From an uncultured Megamonas sp. (lineage in GTDB: Bacteria; Bacillota_C; Negativicutes; Selenomonadales; Selenomonadaceae), in assembly GCA_900556715.1 (NCBI GenBank), contig USPM01000004.1, positions 1 to 49,590 of the forward strand: a stretch of 49,590 bases of DNA, written 5' to 3'. Both the position numbers and the translations under genes were made by a program. The notes under the pieces are model-generated. The model had not been told where the DNA came from. It worked only from the letters and a program-made list of their open reading frames with translations, and made no database searches. Below, piece after piece: positions 8,504 through 16,147 of the stretch. Position 1 is the stretch's first letter; each line of letters opens with the position of its first letter.

Positions 8504-8532
8504 TTGTTTAATTAGTCGTTTTCTTTTATAAT
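8504..8532 (+). promoter_or_regulatory. Sigma-A promoter for the HD/folate operon
   Basis: TTGTTT (8504-8509), 17-base spacer, TATAAT (8527-8532), about 40 bases before the HD-domain gene. Confidence 0.65.
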
Positions 8533-8573
8533 GAAATATATGTATTTTTTAGAAAAATTAGGGAGCAAAAAAC

Positions 8574-9062
8574 ATGAATTTTGATTGTAAAAATACGATT
8601 ATACAACATAAAATATTTAAAAAATGTTATAAAGAAATAGCTAAAGAAGAAGTAAATCGTATTTTTTGTCGACATGATATGAGTCATTTTTTAGATGTAG
8701 CTAGATTGATGATGATCTTGAATGTGAAAGAAAATTTAAAGATAAGTGATGATATGATTTATGCGGCAGCTTTATTACATGATATTGGGCGTCATATTCA
8801 ATATCGTCAAGGAATAGGTCATGAAATATCTAGTGCACAGATTGCTCCTTTGATTTTAAATGACTGTAAATTTACTCAAAATGAGCAAAACTTAATCATT
8901 GAAGCTATTTTAAAACATAGAGATAGTAAAGTCAGTGAAGAAAAAAATCTAAATGGATTATTATATAGAGCTGATAAGATGAGTAGAGCATGTTTTTGTT
9001 GTGATGTAGAGCCTATTTGTAATTGGAAAAATGAAAAGAAAAATTTAAAATTAAAATATTAA
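8574..9062 (+). CDS. HD-domain phosphohydrolase-like protein
   Basis: A 162-residue HD-superfamily protein. The metal site is recognisable: His38 in RHDMSHFLDVARL, the HD pair His69-Asp70 in ALLHDIGRHIQ, His74, and a later LKHRDSK. Such proteins hydrolyse phosphomonoesters or nucleotides with a divalent metal, but this subgroup has no assigned substrate. The C-terminal tail has several Cys (ACFCCDVEPIC) and ends Lys-rich. The start is preceded by GGGAG. It is the first gene of a probable operon with folP (18-base gap), so a role in pterin or nucleotide handling is possible but not shown. Confidence 0.8.
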   Translation: MNFDCKNTIIQHKIFKKCYKEIAKEEVNRIFCRHDMSHFLDVARLMMILNVKENLKISDDMIYAAALLHDIGRHIQYRQGIGHEISSAQIAPLILNDCKFTQNEQNLIIEAILKHRDSKVSEEKNLNGLLYRADKMSRACFCCDVEPICNWKNEKKNLKLKY

Positions 9063-9080
9063 TTATTTGAGGTATTTTTT

Positions 9081-9899
9081 ATGAAAATTGGTAGTAGAGA
9101 GTTTGATTTTGGTAAACACACTTATATTATGGGAATTTTGAATGTAACACCTGATTCATTTTCTGATGGTGGAAGATTTAATTCTTTAGATAAAGCTTTA
9201 TTTCATACTGAAGAAATGGTAAATGAAGGCGTTGATATTATTGATGTTGGCGGAGAGTCTACTCGTCCTGGCTATACTTTATTGAGCGATGAAGAAGAGA
9301 TATCTCGTATCGTACCTGTGATTGAACGTTTAAAAAAAGAATTTGATGTGCCGGTATCTTTGGATACATATAAGGGAAATGTGGCTAAAGAGGGAATAAA
9401 AGCTGGTGCTGATTTAATCAATGATATTTGGGGCTTAAAATATGATGATATTTTGGCTAAAGTCATAGCAGAAAATAATGTAGCTTGTTGTTTAATGCAC
9501 AATCGCAAAGATACAGATTATAAAGATTTTATAAGTGATGTAGTGAAAGATTTGCAAGAAACCCTAGATATTGCACATAGGGATGGTATACAAGATGATA
9601 AAATAATCTTAGATCCTGGAATTGGTTTTGCCAAAACTTATGAGCAAAATTTATTGATGCTTAAGAATTTGTCTAGCTTGCATGAACTAAAATATCCATT
9701 ATTATTAGGTGCTTCAAGAAAATCTGTAGTAGGATTGACATTAGGTTTGCCTGCTGATGAAAGAGTTGAAGGTACAATTACTACATCTATTATGGCAGTG
9801 TTAGCAGATTATGATTTTGTACGAGTTCATGATATAAAAGAAAATCTAAGAGCTATAAAAATGGCAGAAGCGATAAAATATGCTAAAGGAGAATTTTGA
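9081..9899 (+). CDS. folP: Dihydropteroate synthase
   Basis: A 272-residue TIM-barrel enzyme that condenses 6-hydroxymethyl-dihydropterin pyrophosphate with p-aminobenzoate in folate synthesis; target of sulfonamides. Diagnostic motifs are in order: ILNVTPDSFSDGG (pyrophosphate loop), DVGGESTRPG, LINDIWG, DPGIGFAKT and GASRKSVVG, with the C-terminal RVHDI. The length is normal. The stop overlaps the start of the downstream folB-folK fusion (TGATG), so three steps of the pterin branch are translationally linked. Confidence 0.97.
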   Translation: MKIGSREFDFGKHTYIMGILNVTPDSFSDGGRFNSLDKALFHTEEMVNEGVDIIDVGGESTRPGYTLLSDEEEISRIVPVIERLKKEFDVPVSLDTYKGNVAKEGIKAGADLINDIWGLKYDDILAKVIAENNVACCLMHNRKDTDYKDFISDVVKDLQETLDIAHRDGIQDDKIILDPGIGFAKTYEQNLLMLKNLSSLHELKYPLLLGASRKSVVGLTLGLPADERVEGTITTSIMAVLADYDFVRVHDIKENLRAIKMAEAIKYAKGEF

Positions 9900-10723
9900 T
9901 GGATATAATTCGCATTGATAATTTAGAAGTATATGCTTATCATGGAGTATATCGTGAAGAAAAAGAAAAAGGTCAGTATTTTTATTTAAATGCTGAATTA
10001 TATACGAATACAAGAAAAGCTGGCATGAATGATGATTTAAATGCTTCGACTAATTATGGTACAGTATGCGATTTTATTCATGATTTTATGACTAAGCATA
10101 CTTATGATTTAATTGAAACAGTAGCTGAACAATTAGCACAGGCATTGTTATTAGAATTTAAATTAGTGAAAAGTGTTTTATTAGAAATTAGAAAACCACA
10201 TGCACCTATTGAAAAGGAATTTGAGTCTGTATCTGTAGAAATTGAACGTGGCTGGCATGAAGCTTTTGTGGCTTTTGGTTCTAATTTGGGAGATAAAGAA
10301 AAATTTATAGATGAAGCGATTGAAGCTTTGAGTAAATTACCACAGATAAATATATTGGCAATTTCTGATAAAATCATCACTGAGCCATATGGTAATGTAG
10401 AGCAAGATGTATTTTTAAATGGTGTGATGAAGATAGAAACACTTTTGCCAGCTGAAGAATTATTGCAGATTTTACAAAAAGTAGAAGAATATGCGGGTAG
10501 AGAACGTAAAATACATTGGGGCCCTAGAACTTTAGATTTAGATATAATTTTTTATGATGATGATATTATTATAGAAGATAATTTAATTGTTCCACATCCT
10601 GATATGAAAAATCGCGATTTTGTACTTAAACCATTAATGCAAATTGCCCCATATAAAATACATCCTGTATATAGAAAAACTATCAGTGATATGTATACTG
10701 AATTGATGACTAAAAAACAATAG
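9899..10723 (+). CDS. folBK: Bifunctional dihydroneopterin aldolase / HPPK
   Basis: A 274-residue fusion of two consecutive folate enzymes. Residues 1-118 are dihydroneopterin aldolase (IRIDNLEVYAYHGVYREEK, NYGTVCDFI, and LIETVAEQLAQ with the catalytic-region residues). Residues about 120-274 are hydroxymethyl-dihydropterin pyrophosphokinase (AFVAFGSNLGDKE and GPRTLDLDIIFYDD, then PHPDMKNRDFVLKPL). The ATG at 9899 overlaps the folP stop and lies after AAAGGAGA within the end of folP; a TTG three bases earlier is less likely. A terminator follows. The order aldolase-HPPK matches the reaction order, with folP acting on the product. Confidence 0.95.
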   Translation: MDIIRIDNLEVYAYHGVYREEKEKGQYFYLNAELYTNTRKAGMNDDLNASTNYGTVCDFIHDFMTKHTYDLIETVAEQLAQALLLEFKLVKSVLLEIRKPHAPIEKEFESVSVEIERGWHEAFVAFGSNLGDKEKFIDEAIEALSKLPQINILAISDKIITEPYGNVEQDVFLNGVMKIETLLPAEELLQILQKVEEYAGRERKIHWGPRTLDLDIIFYDDDIIIEDNLIVPHPDMKNRDFVLKPLMQIAPYKIHPVYRKTISDMYTELMTKKQ

Positions 10724-10728
10724 AAATA

Positions 10729-10775
10729 AAAAAGTTGTAATCAAATGATGTGAAATCAAATGGTTACAACTTTTT
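10729..10775. terminator. Convergent terminator between folBK and the DUF116 gene
   Basis: A perfect 12-bp stem, AAAAAGTTGTAA (10729-10740) with TTACAACTTTTT (10764-10775), has A- and T-runs on both sides and so suits both converging genes. Confidence 0.88.
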
Positions 10776-10776
10776 A

Positions 10777-11544
10777 TTATTTAATAAATTGTTTTATTGT
10801 TTGTTCGACTAATTCTAAATCTACAGTGGTATTATAGCAAGGGCCGTTAGGTCTGATGTTTAATACACCAGCAGCTGGCAGTGGATAAACATCTTGTATA
10901 CCACTTGTTAAGTCACGTTCACAGGCTATGGCTAAAACCATTTTAGGACGAAGTTCTTTTGCTATTTTTCGTGCTAGAGTACCACCAGTAGCTACGCGAA
11001 AATTAAAACCTAATTTATTAGCCATATCAATTAATGGTCCTATAGTACATTGATTACAGTGTTTACAATTGTTGATGTCATGAGTGATTTTATGAGGGCA
11101 AGTAGCAAGTTGTAGACAGTGTGGTGAAATGACTAATAAATCCTTAGCTTCTACTTTAATTTTTCTATGTGTAAGAATGTAGTTGTTCAAAGCGATAAAG
11201 GAACGTTCTATTTCACGGCGTCCAATGTGAAATACTTTTCCCCATAAAATAATGATAGGAAATAATAAGTTGATAAAGTTAAAAATATATTTATCAAGAA
11301 AAGAAAATATTCTTATATTGGCTACATTAAAAATCATATTTAAAATGAATAGACAACAAAAAATAAATATTATACTAACAAATATAAAAGCTATTTGAGC
11401 AATAATTGTTAAATTTAAAACAAATAAGCGAGGATAACATAGCCAGATAATTAGATATGTTAAAAACATTATGCTAAATAGACTAAGACTAGCTAATTTG
11501 ATGAATAAACGTTTTTTTGTAGTTTTTAAAATGTCATTGTACAT
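10777..11544 (-). CDS. DUF116 membrane-anchored protein
   Basis: A 255-residue DUF116 protein. The N-terminal part (about residues 10-105) has two or three hydrophobic segments. The soluble C-terminal domain carries the family Cys pattern: PHCLQLATCPHKI, then NNCKHCNQCTIG, then AIACERDL and NGPCYNT, a set of Cys that suggests metal or iron-sulfur binding. Function is unknown. It follows def and fmt on the same strand, a neighbourhood I recall for DUF116 in other Firmicutes, but a hairpin at 11597-11625 separates it from fmt, so it is probably transcribed in part from its own promoter. Confidence 0.85.
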   Translation of the reverse strand: MYNDILKTTKKRLFIKLASLSLFSIMFLTYLIIWLCYPRLFVLNLTIIAQIAFIFVSIIFIFCCLFILNMIFNVANIRIFSFLDKYIFNFINLLFPIIILWGKVFHIGRREIERSFIALNNYILTHRKIKVEAKDLLVISPHCLQLATCPHKITHDINNCKHCNQCTIGPLIDMANKLGFNFRVATGGTLARKIAKELRPKMVLAIACERDLTSGIQDVYPLPAAGVLNIRPNGPCYNTTVDLELVEQTIKQFIK

Positions 11545-11589
11545 AATTTATCCTAATCTTTCATATAAATATAAAATCGGTGAGAAATT

Positions 11590-11625
11590 AGTAAGAAAGC
11601 GAAAATAGCTAGGCTACTTTCGCTT
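11590..11625 (-). terminator. Terminator after fmt
   Basis: On the - strand AAGCGAAAGTAGC pairs with GCTATTTTCGCTT (one wobble) around a 3-base loop, followed by a short T-rich run. It lies directly after the fmt stop. Confidence 0.75.
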
Positions 11626-11632
11626 GTTATTT

Positions 11633-12568
11633 TTAGATAAAAGATACATTATTTTCAAGTTCTTGTTTATGACCATTTATATATGAACTTGCTGGCATTT
11701 TTGCTTTACTAGGTGGCTGGATTTCAAGAAGCTCGATTGCATCTTTACCAGTAGCAACGATGATACTATGTTTAGTCAATTTTATGATTTGGCCAGGATT
11801 TCCAGTTCCCGCAGTTACTCTTGTTTGCCAAATTTTAAATTTCTTATTATTTAAAGTAGTATAAGCTACAGGCCAGGAGTTTAAGCCACGTACAAGATTA
11901 TGGATGTCTTGGGCAGATTTTGTCCAATCGATACGACAATTATCATTGTTTAGCATTTTAGCATAACAAGATAAATTATCATCTTGTTTTTCACGAGGAG
12001 CTTTGTTTTCTTCGATTAATTGAACTGTCTGCAATAATAAATCTGCACCCTGAGCCATTAATTTATCATGAAGTTGTGCTGTAGTCATATCTGGAGTGAT
12101 TTCAGTATTAGCTTTTAAAATCATATCACCAGTATCTAAGCCTACATCCATATACATAGTAGTGATACCAGTTTGTTTATCACCACTGATGATTGACCAA
12201 TGGATTGGAGCAGCACCACGCCAACGAGGTAATAATGAACCATGTACATTTACACAGCCAAGTGGAGGTATATCAAGTATTTCTTTAGAAAGAATTTGAC
12301 CGAAGGCAACTACGATGATTAAATCAGGTTTTAATTCACGAAGCTTGGCTACACATTCAGGTGTTTTTATTTTTTCTGGTTGATATACTGGTAAATTGTG
12401 TTGTAGGGCATATTCTTTTACTGGAGACATGGCTAATTTTTGACCACGTCCTTTTGGTCTATCTGGTTGTGTATATACAGCAGTTACATTGTAGTGCTGG
12501 TTTAAAATATCTAAGCAAGGTACGGCAAATTCTGGAGTACCCATGAAAACAATATTTTTTATTGGCAT
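11633..12568 (-). CDS. fmt: Methionyl-tRNA formyltransferase
   Basis: A 311-residue enzyme that formylates initiator Met-tRNA using 10-formyl-tetrahydrofolate. N-terminal catalytic domain: VFMGTPEFAVPCLDIL, NVHGSLLPRWRGAAPI with the formyl-folate site, and GITTMYMDVGLDTGDM. The C-terminal tRNA-binding domain begins near residue 205 (NLVRGLNSWPVAYT). The ATG at 12568 is placed 5 bases after AGAGGTG; a GTG at 12577 lies within that site and is rejected. It is 12 bases downstream of def, the usual pairing of formylation and deformylation. Confidence 0.97.
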   Translation of the reverse strand: MPIKNIVFMGTPEFAVPCLDILNQHYNVTAVYTQPDRPKGRGQKLAMSPVKEYALQHNLPVYQPEKIKTPECVAKLRELKPDLIIVVAFGQILSKEILDIPPLGCVNVHGSLLPRWRGAAPIHWSIISGDKQTGITTMYMDVGLDTGDMILKANTEITPDMTTAQLHDKLMAQGADLLLQTVQLIEENKAPREKQDDNLSCYAKMLNNDNCRIDWTKSAQDIHNLVRGLNSWPVAYTTLNNKKFKIWQTRVTAGTGNPGQIIKLTKHSIIVATGKDAIELLEIQPPSKAKMPASSYINGHKQELENNVSFI

Positions 12569-12580
12569 TAAAAACACCTC

Positions 12581-13039
12581 TTATTTTTGGACTTTTTGAA
12601 GATTATTAGCTATGTCAATAAATAATCTTCCATATAAATGATCAATTTCATGCTGAAGACAACGAGCAAGTAATCCTGTTGCTGTGATACGATGTCGTTT
12701 ACCACGACGATTTAAATATTCAACGCTGACTTTGGCAGCACGTTCTACTTCACCATAAATACCAGGTACACTCAAGCAACCTTCTGTATCTATTTCAGTA
12801 CCTTCTTTGCGAATAATAGTAGGATTGATGAGTTCTAAAAGACCTTCACCTACGTCAATAACTACAACTTGTATAGATTGACCTATTTGAGGTGCAGCAA
12901 GACCTACACCATTAGCTTTATACATGGTTTCTGCCATGTCATCAAGTAATGTACGAATAGTTTTATCAATTTTTTCAATTGGTTTAGCTTGTTGTTTTAA
13001 AACAAGGTCACCAGCTTTTTTTATATCTAAAATAGCCAC
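12581..13039 (-). CDS. def: Peptide deformylase
   Basis: A 152-residue metalloenzyme that removes the N-formyl group from new proteins. All three signature motifs are present: GVGLAAPQIG (motif 1), EGCLSVPG (motif 2, Cys metal ligand) and QHEIDHLYG (motif 3, HEXXH). The start is GTG at 13039, 7 bases after a strong AGGAGG. The reading frame stays open further upstream, but those 17 codons have no ribosome site and do not resemble deformylase. It is the first gene of def-fmt and divergent from the yacP-like gene. Confidence 0.96.
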   Translation of the reverse strand: MAILDIKKAGDLVLKQQAKPIEKIDKTIRTLLDDMAETMYKANGVGLAAPQIGQSIQVVVIDVGEGLLELINPTIIRKEGTEIDTEGCLSVPGIYGEVERAAKVSVEYLNRRGKRHRITATGLLARCLQHEIDHLYGRLFIDIANNLQKVQK

Positions 13040-13124
13040 GAAAATTCCTCCTATAAATTTCACAAAATTCACTGATATAAATTTTAACATAGGTAAGAGT
13101 ATAAAGCAAAGTCAATAGTATTTA

Positions 13125-13133
13125 TGATATAAT
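13125..13133 (+). promoter_or_regulatory. Extended -10 promoter for the yacP-like gene
   Basis: TGATATAAT gives TGN before a perfect TATAAT (13128-13133). No -35 match is found 17 bases upstream, as is common for extended -10 promoters. Confidence 0.6.
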
Positions 13134-13170
13134 ATAAATGTCAAAAAATTGAATTGGAGAATAATAACTT

Positions 13171-13734
13171 ATGAATAGAAGTAGAACATATTTGACACCA
13201 AATAGACATGAGAAATATATGATAGTAGATGGCTATAATGTAATAAATGCATGGGAAAGTTTAAAAAAATATATTAATGAAGATTTAGATTTTGCTAGAG
13301 AAAAATTAATTCATCTTTTGATGGAATATGGACAATATGAAAAATATGATATTACCATTGTTTTTGATGCTCAATATACTAATGCTGAAGAAAATGTAGA
13401 AGAAAAATCTAAACATTGTAAAGTAGTATATACAAAAGAAAAAGAGACTGCTGATAGTTATATTGAACGCAGTGCATATGAAGCAACTAAATATTATAGT
13501 AAAGAAGTGTATGTAGTGACATCTGATGGAGCAGAGCAGTCGTTGATTTTAGGGGCTGGAGCATATCGTATTTCAGCAAATGAGCTATGGCGTAGAGTAA
13601 AACATAGTAAAAAAAATATTCGAGATGAATATACAGGTAAGCATGCTTTGCCATTGAAACGCAGTGAATTAGGTTCAAGAATAAATGATGAGGTTATAGC
13701 AAAATTAGATAAACTTAGAAAAAGTAAAAGTTAA
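13171..13734 (+). CDS. yacP: NYN-domain ribonuclease, YacP/Rae1 family
   Basis: A 187-residue NYN (PIN-like) nuclease. Acidic catalytic positions are visible in MIVDGYNVINAW, TIVFDAQYT, KETADSYIER and VVTSDGAEQ. B. subtilis Rae1 (YacP), about 170 residues, cuts mRNA on the ribosome; this protein has about 20 extra residues at the C terminus (KRSELGSRINDEVIAKLDKL), often seen in Clostridia and Negativicutes. The start follows a GGAG site. It is a single gene between def-fmt and the rimP operon; no terminator is seen after it. The exact substrate here is unknown. Confidence 0.87.
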   Translation: MNRSRTYLTPNRHEKYMIVDGYNVINAWESLKKYINEDLDFAREKLIHLLMEYGQYEKYDITIVFDAQYTNAEENVEEKSKHCKVVYTKEKETADSYIERSAYEATKYYSKEVYVVTSDGAEQSLILGAGAYRISANELWRRVKHSKKNIRDEYTGKHALPLKRSELGSRINDEVIAKLDKLRKSKS

Positions 13735-13822
13735 GAAATAAATGTAAAATTGATTAAATTTATAAGTGATCATAAATAGAAAATTTATTTTTAGAGATAT
13801 TTTTGCATAAAAGTATAAAATC

Positions 13823-13851
13823 TTGCATAGATAAATTTTCTATGCTATACT
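13823..13851 (+). promoter_or_regulatory. Promoter of the rimP-nusA-infB operon
   Basis: TTGCAT (13823-13828), 17-base spacer, TATACT (13846-13851), with an added TGC extended -10 just before it. Transcription would start near 13858, giving a leader of about 85 bases. Confidence 0.85.
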
Positions 13852-13880
13852 AGTTAAAGAAGTTAATTTGATTATTCCTT

Positions 13881-13906
13881 AAAGAGTGGGTAAACGCCCA
13901 CTCTTT
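13881..13906 (+). promoter_or_regulatory. Leader hairpin upstream of rimP
   Basis: A perfect 10-bp stem (AAAGAGTGGG at 13881-13890, CCCACTCTTT at 13897-13906) has a 6-base loop and sits 37 bases before the rimP start. The following sequence is only moderately T-rich (ACTTTATATT), so it may be an attenuator, a weak terminator or a protein-binding leader rather than a full terminator. RimP leader structures are known in other bacteria; the mechanism here is not established. Confidence 0.65.
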
Positions 13907-13943
13907 ACTTTATATTGGGGATAATATTACAGGAGGTGTTTCG

Positions 13944-14390
13944 ATGGCAAATCGTGTGGAAGAAGCAGTTGAAAAAATTGCTGAAGAAATTTTAGCTAAT
14001 ACTGATTATGAACTTGTTGACGTAGAGTATGTGAAAGAACGAGATTGGTTTTTGCGTGTATACATCGACAAAGAAGGTGGCATTGGCCTTGATGATTGTC
14101 AGGAAGTAAGCGGCCTACTGGATGAAAAGCTTGAAGAATTAAATATTATCAATGACCGCTATATTTTGGAAGTATCTTCACCAGGACTTGATCGAGCTTT
14201 GAAAAAAGAAAAAGATTTCAAACGCGAAATGGGTAAAATGGTAGATATTACATTATATAAGGCTATTGATGGTGAAAAAATGTTGACTGGTAAATTAACT
14301 GGTTATACAAAAGATATTATTACTATTGATGAAACTAAAGAAATAGCATTAAAAGATATTGCTTTAGTTAGATTGCATATTGATTTTTAA
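13944..14390 (+). CDS. rimP: Ribosome maturation factor RimP
   Basis: A 148-residue RimP, needed for maturation of the 30S subunit. The N-terminal domain contains YELVDVEYVKERDWFLRVYIDKEGG and DDCQEVSGLLDEKLE, followed by YILEVSSPGLDRALKKEKDF, the family signature. The C-terminal SH3-like domain begins near residue 93. It has a strong AGGAGG ribosome site and is the first gene of the long operon, followed by nusA after 27 bases. Confidence 0.96.
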   Translation: MANRVEEAVEKIAEEILANTDYELVDVEYVKERDWFLRVYIDKEGGIGLDDCQEVSGLLDEKLEELNIINDRYILEVSSPGLDRALKKEKDFKREMGKMVDITLYKAIDGEKMLTGKLTGYTKDIITIDETKEIALKDIALVRLHIDF

Positions 14391-14417
14391 ATTAAGATTA
14401 AGGAGTAAATGTAATTA

Positions 14418-15533
14418 ATGGCAACCAAAGATAAAGGCTTTTTAGAAGCGTTAAAAGAAGTTGGACAGGAAAAAGGCATTGCACCAGAAGTATTATTTGA
14501 AGCAGTTGAAGCAGCTTTAGTATCTGCTTATAAAAGAAATTTCAATACTGCTTCTAATGTGCGTGTGTATTTAGAAAGAGCAACTGGTGAATTTCATGTA
14601 TACGCTCAGAAAAAAGTTGTAGAAAAAGTAGAAAATAAAGTTACAGAGATTTCTTTATTACAGGCTCAAAAACAATTTGGTGAAAGCATTGTTTTAGATG
14701 ACGTAGTAGAAATAGAAGTAACACCTGCTAACTTTGGACGTATTGCGGCACAAACTGCAAAACAAGTAGTAGTACAACGTATTAGAGAAGCAGAACGTGG
14801 CATTATTTATGAAGAATATTCTAATCGTTCTAGTGATATTTTAACTGGCGTAGTACAGCGTATGGAAGGTCATAATGTATTTATTGATCTTGGAAAAACT
14901 GAAGCTGTACTTGCACCATCTGAACAGATTAGTACAGAACAATATAAACATAATGATCGCATTAAAGTTTATGTAGTAGAAGTAAAAAGAACATCTAAAG
15001 GGCCTCAGATTTTAGTATCTCGTACTCATCCTGGTTTATTGAAAAGATTATTTGAACTTGAAGTACCTGAAATTCAAGAAGGTACTGTTGAAATTAAATC
15101 TGTAGCCCGTGAACCAGGCATGCGTTCTAAAATAGCAGTGTACTCTGCAAATGAAGAAATCGATCCAGTTGGTTCTTGCGTAGGTCAAAAAGGTTTACGT
15201 GTTCAGGCTGTCGTTGACGAGCTTCGTGGCGAAAAAATTGATATTGTAAAATGGAATGAAGATCCAGCAAAATATATTGCAAATTCTTTAAGTCCTGCAA
15301 AAGTAGTATCTGTTGCAGTAAATGAAGAAAAGAAAATGTCTAGAGTCATCGTACCAGATTATCAATTATCTTTAGCAATTGGTAAAGAAGGTCAAAATGC
15401 TAGATTAGCTGCAAAACTCACTGGTTGGAAAATCGACATCAAGAGCGAAAGCCAGGCTGCTGAAGAAGGTTTTGATTCCGACGATATGAATATGGTTAAT
15501 GTAGTCAGCGAAGAATCTTTCTCTGTTGATTAA
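14418..15533 (+). CDS. nusA: Transcription termination/antitermination factor NusA
   Basis: A 371-residue NusA of the short Gram-positive type without the C-terminal acidic repeats of E. coli. Order: N-terminal RNA-polymerase-binding domain (1-125), S1 domain (about 135-200, ILTGVVQRMEGHNVFIDLG), then two KH domains (DPVGSCVGQKGLRVQAVVDEL and LSLAIGKEGQNARLAAKLTG). It ends in an acidic tail. The ribosome site AAGGAG is 13 bases before the ATG, a little far; no better start exists because the upstream ATG at 14409 is followed by a stop. Confidence 0.97.
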   Translation: MATKDKGFLEALKEVGQEKGIAPEVLFEAVEAALVSAYKRNFNTASNVRVYLERATGEFHVYAQKKVVEKVENKVTEISLLQAQKQFGESIVLDDVVEIEVTPANFGRIAAQTAKQVVVQRIREAERGIIYEEYSNRSSDILTGVVQRMEGHNVFIDLGKTEAVLAPSEQISTEQYKHNDRIKVYVVEVKRTSKGPQILVSRTHPGLLKRLFELEVPEIQEGTVEIKSVAREPGMRSKIAVYSANEEIDPVGSCVGQKGLRVQAVVDELRGEKIDIVKWNEDPAKYIANSLSPAKVVSVAVNEEKKMSRVIVPDYQLSLAIGKEGQNARLAAKLTGWKIDIKSESQAAEEGFDSDDMNMVNVVSEESFSVD

Positions 15534-15554
15534 AATACTTTGGGAGGTAAATAG

Positions 15555-15824
15555 ATGAAAAAACTTCCTGTTCGTTTATGTGTAGGTTGTCAAGAACCTC
15601 ATAATAAACGTGAAATGATTCGTATAGTTAAAAGTCCTGAAGGCGAATTTAGTGTAGATTTCACTGGTAAGAAATCTGGACGAGGAGCCTATATCTGCAA
15701 GAATATTGAATGTTTGAATGCAGCAGTGAAACAACGTCGTTTAGAAAAATCTTTTAAATGTCAGATTGATAACTCAGTATATGAACAGCTAAAAGAGGAA
15801 TTTGCCAAATTAGATGAACAATAA
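15555..15824 (+). CDS. ylxR: YlxR-family RNA-binding protein (RnpM)
   Basis: An 89-residue YlxR/DUF448 protein. The conserved core CVGCQEPHNKREMIRIV, then GRGAYICKN and LEKSFK, is present. Relatives bind RNase P RNA and modulate its activity. It is always found between nusA and ylxQ or infB, as here. The ribosome site is GGGAGG. Its last 11 bases overlap the start of ylxQ. Confidence 0.93.
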   Translation: MKKLPVRLCVGCQEPHNKREMIRIVKSPEGEFSVDFTGKKSGRGAYICKNIECLNAAVKQRRLEKSFKCQIDNSVYEQLKEEFAKLDEQ

Positions 15825-16128
15825 GGTTAAATTAATAAATATTATAAGCATTGCTTGTCGTGCTGGTAAGGTGATATCTGGAGAATTCGTCATTGAAAAA
15901 ACTTTGAGTGGCAAAAATAATGTTAAATTATTGTTATTGGCTAGTGATGTAGCTACTGCCACAAAGGAAAAATATGAAAAATTATCACAAAATAGTAAGA
16001 CTTTATTGAGATATACAGAGCTTACAAAAGATGAAATGGCGAATTCTATAGGAAAAACAGATAGAGCAGCTATAGCGATTTGTGATGAAGGCTTTAAAAA
16101 AGCTATTTTAAAAATATTGGATAATTGA
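15814..16128 (+). CDS. ylxQ: L7Ae-family ribosome-associated protein YlxQ
   Basis: A 104-residue protein of the L7Ae/L30e fold, likely RNA-binding, between ylxR and infB as in most Firmicutes. [21 protein letters not shown] and [19 protein letters not shown] are typical of the fold. The ATG lies within the end of ylxR, giving an 11-base overlap and likely translational coupling. Precise function unknown. Confidence 0.9.
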   Translation: MNNKVKLINIISIACRAGKVISGEFVIEKTLSGKNNVKLLLLASDVATATKEKYEKLSQNSKTLLRYTELTKDEMANSIGKTDRAAIAICDEGFKKAILKILDN

Positions 16129-16147
16129 AAACCCTGGGGGTGGCTTA

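Noticed and set aside
13040..13090. Longer version of peptide deformylase with 17 additional residues
   Set aside because: AGGAGG lies just upstream of the GTG at 13039, and the extra residues are not part of deformylase.
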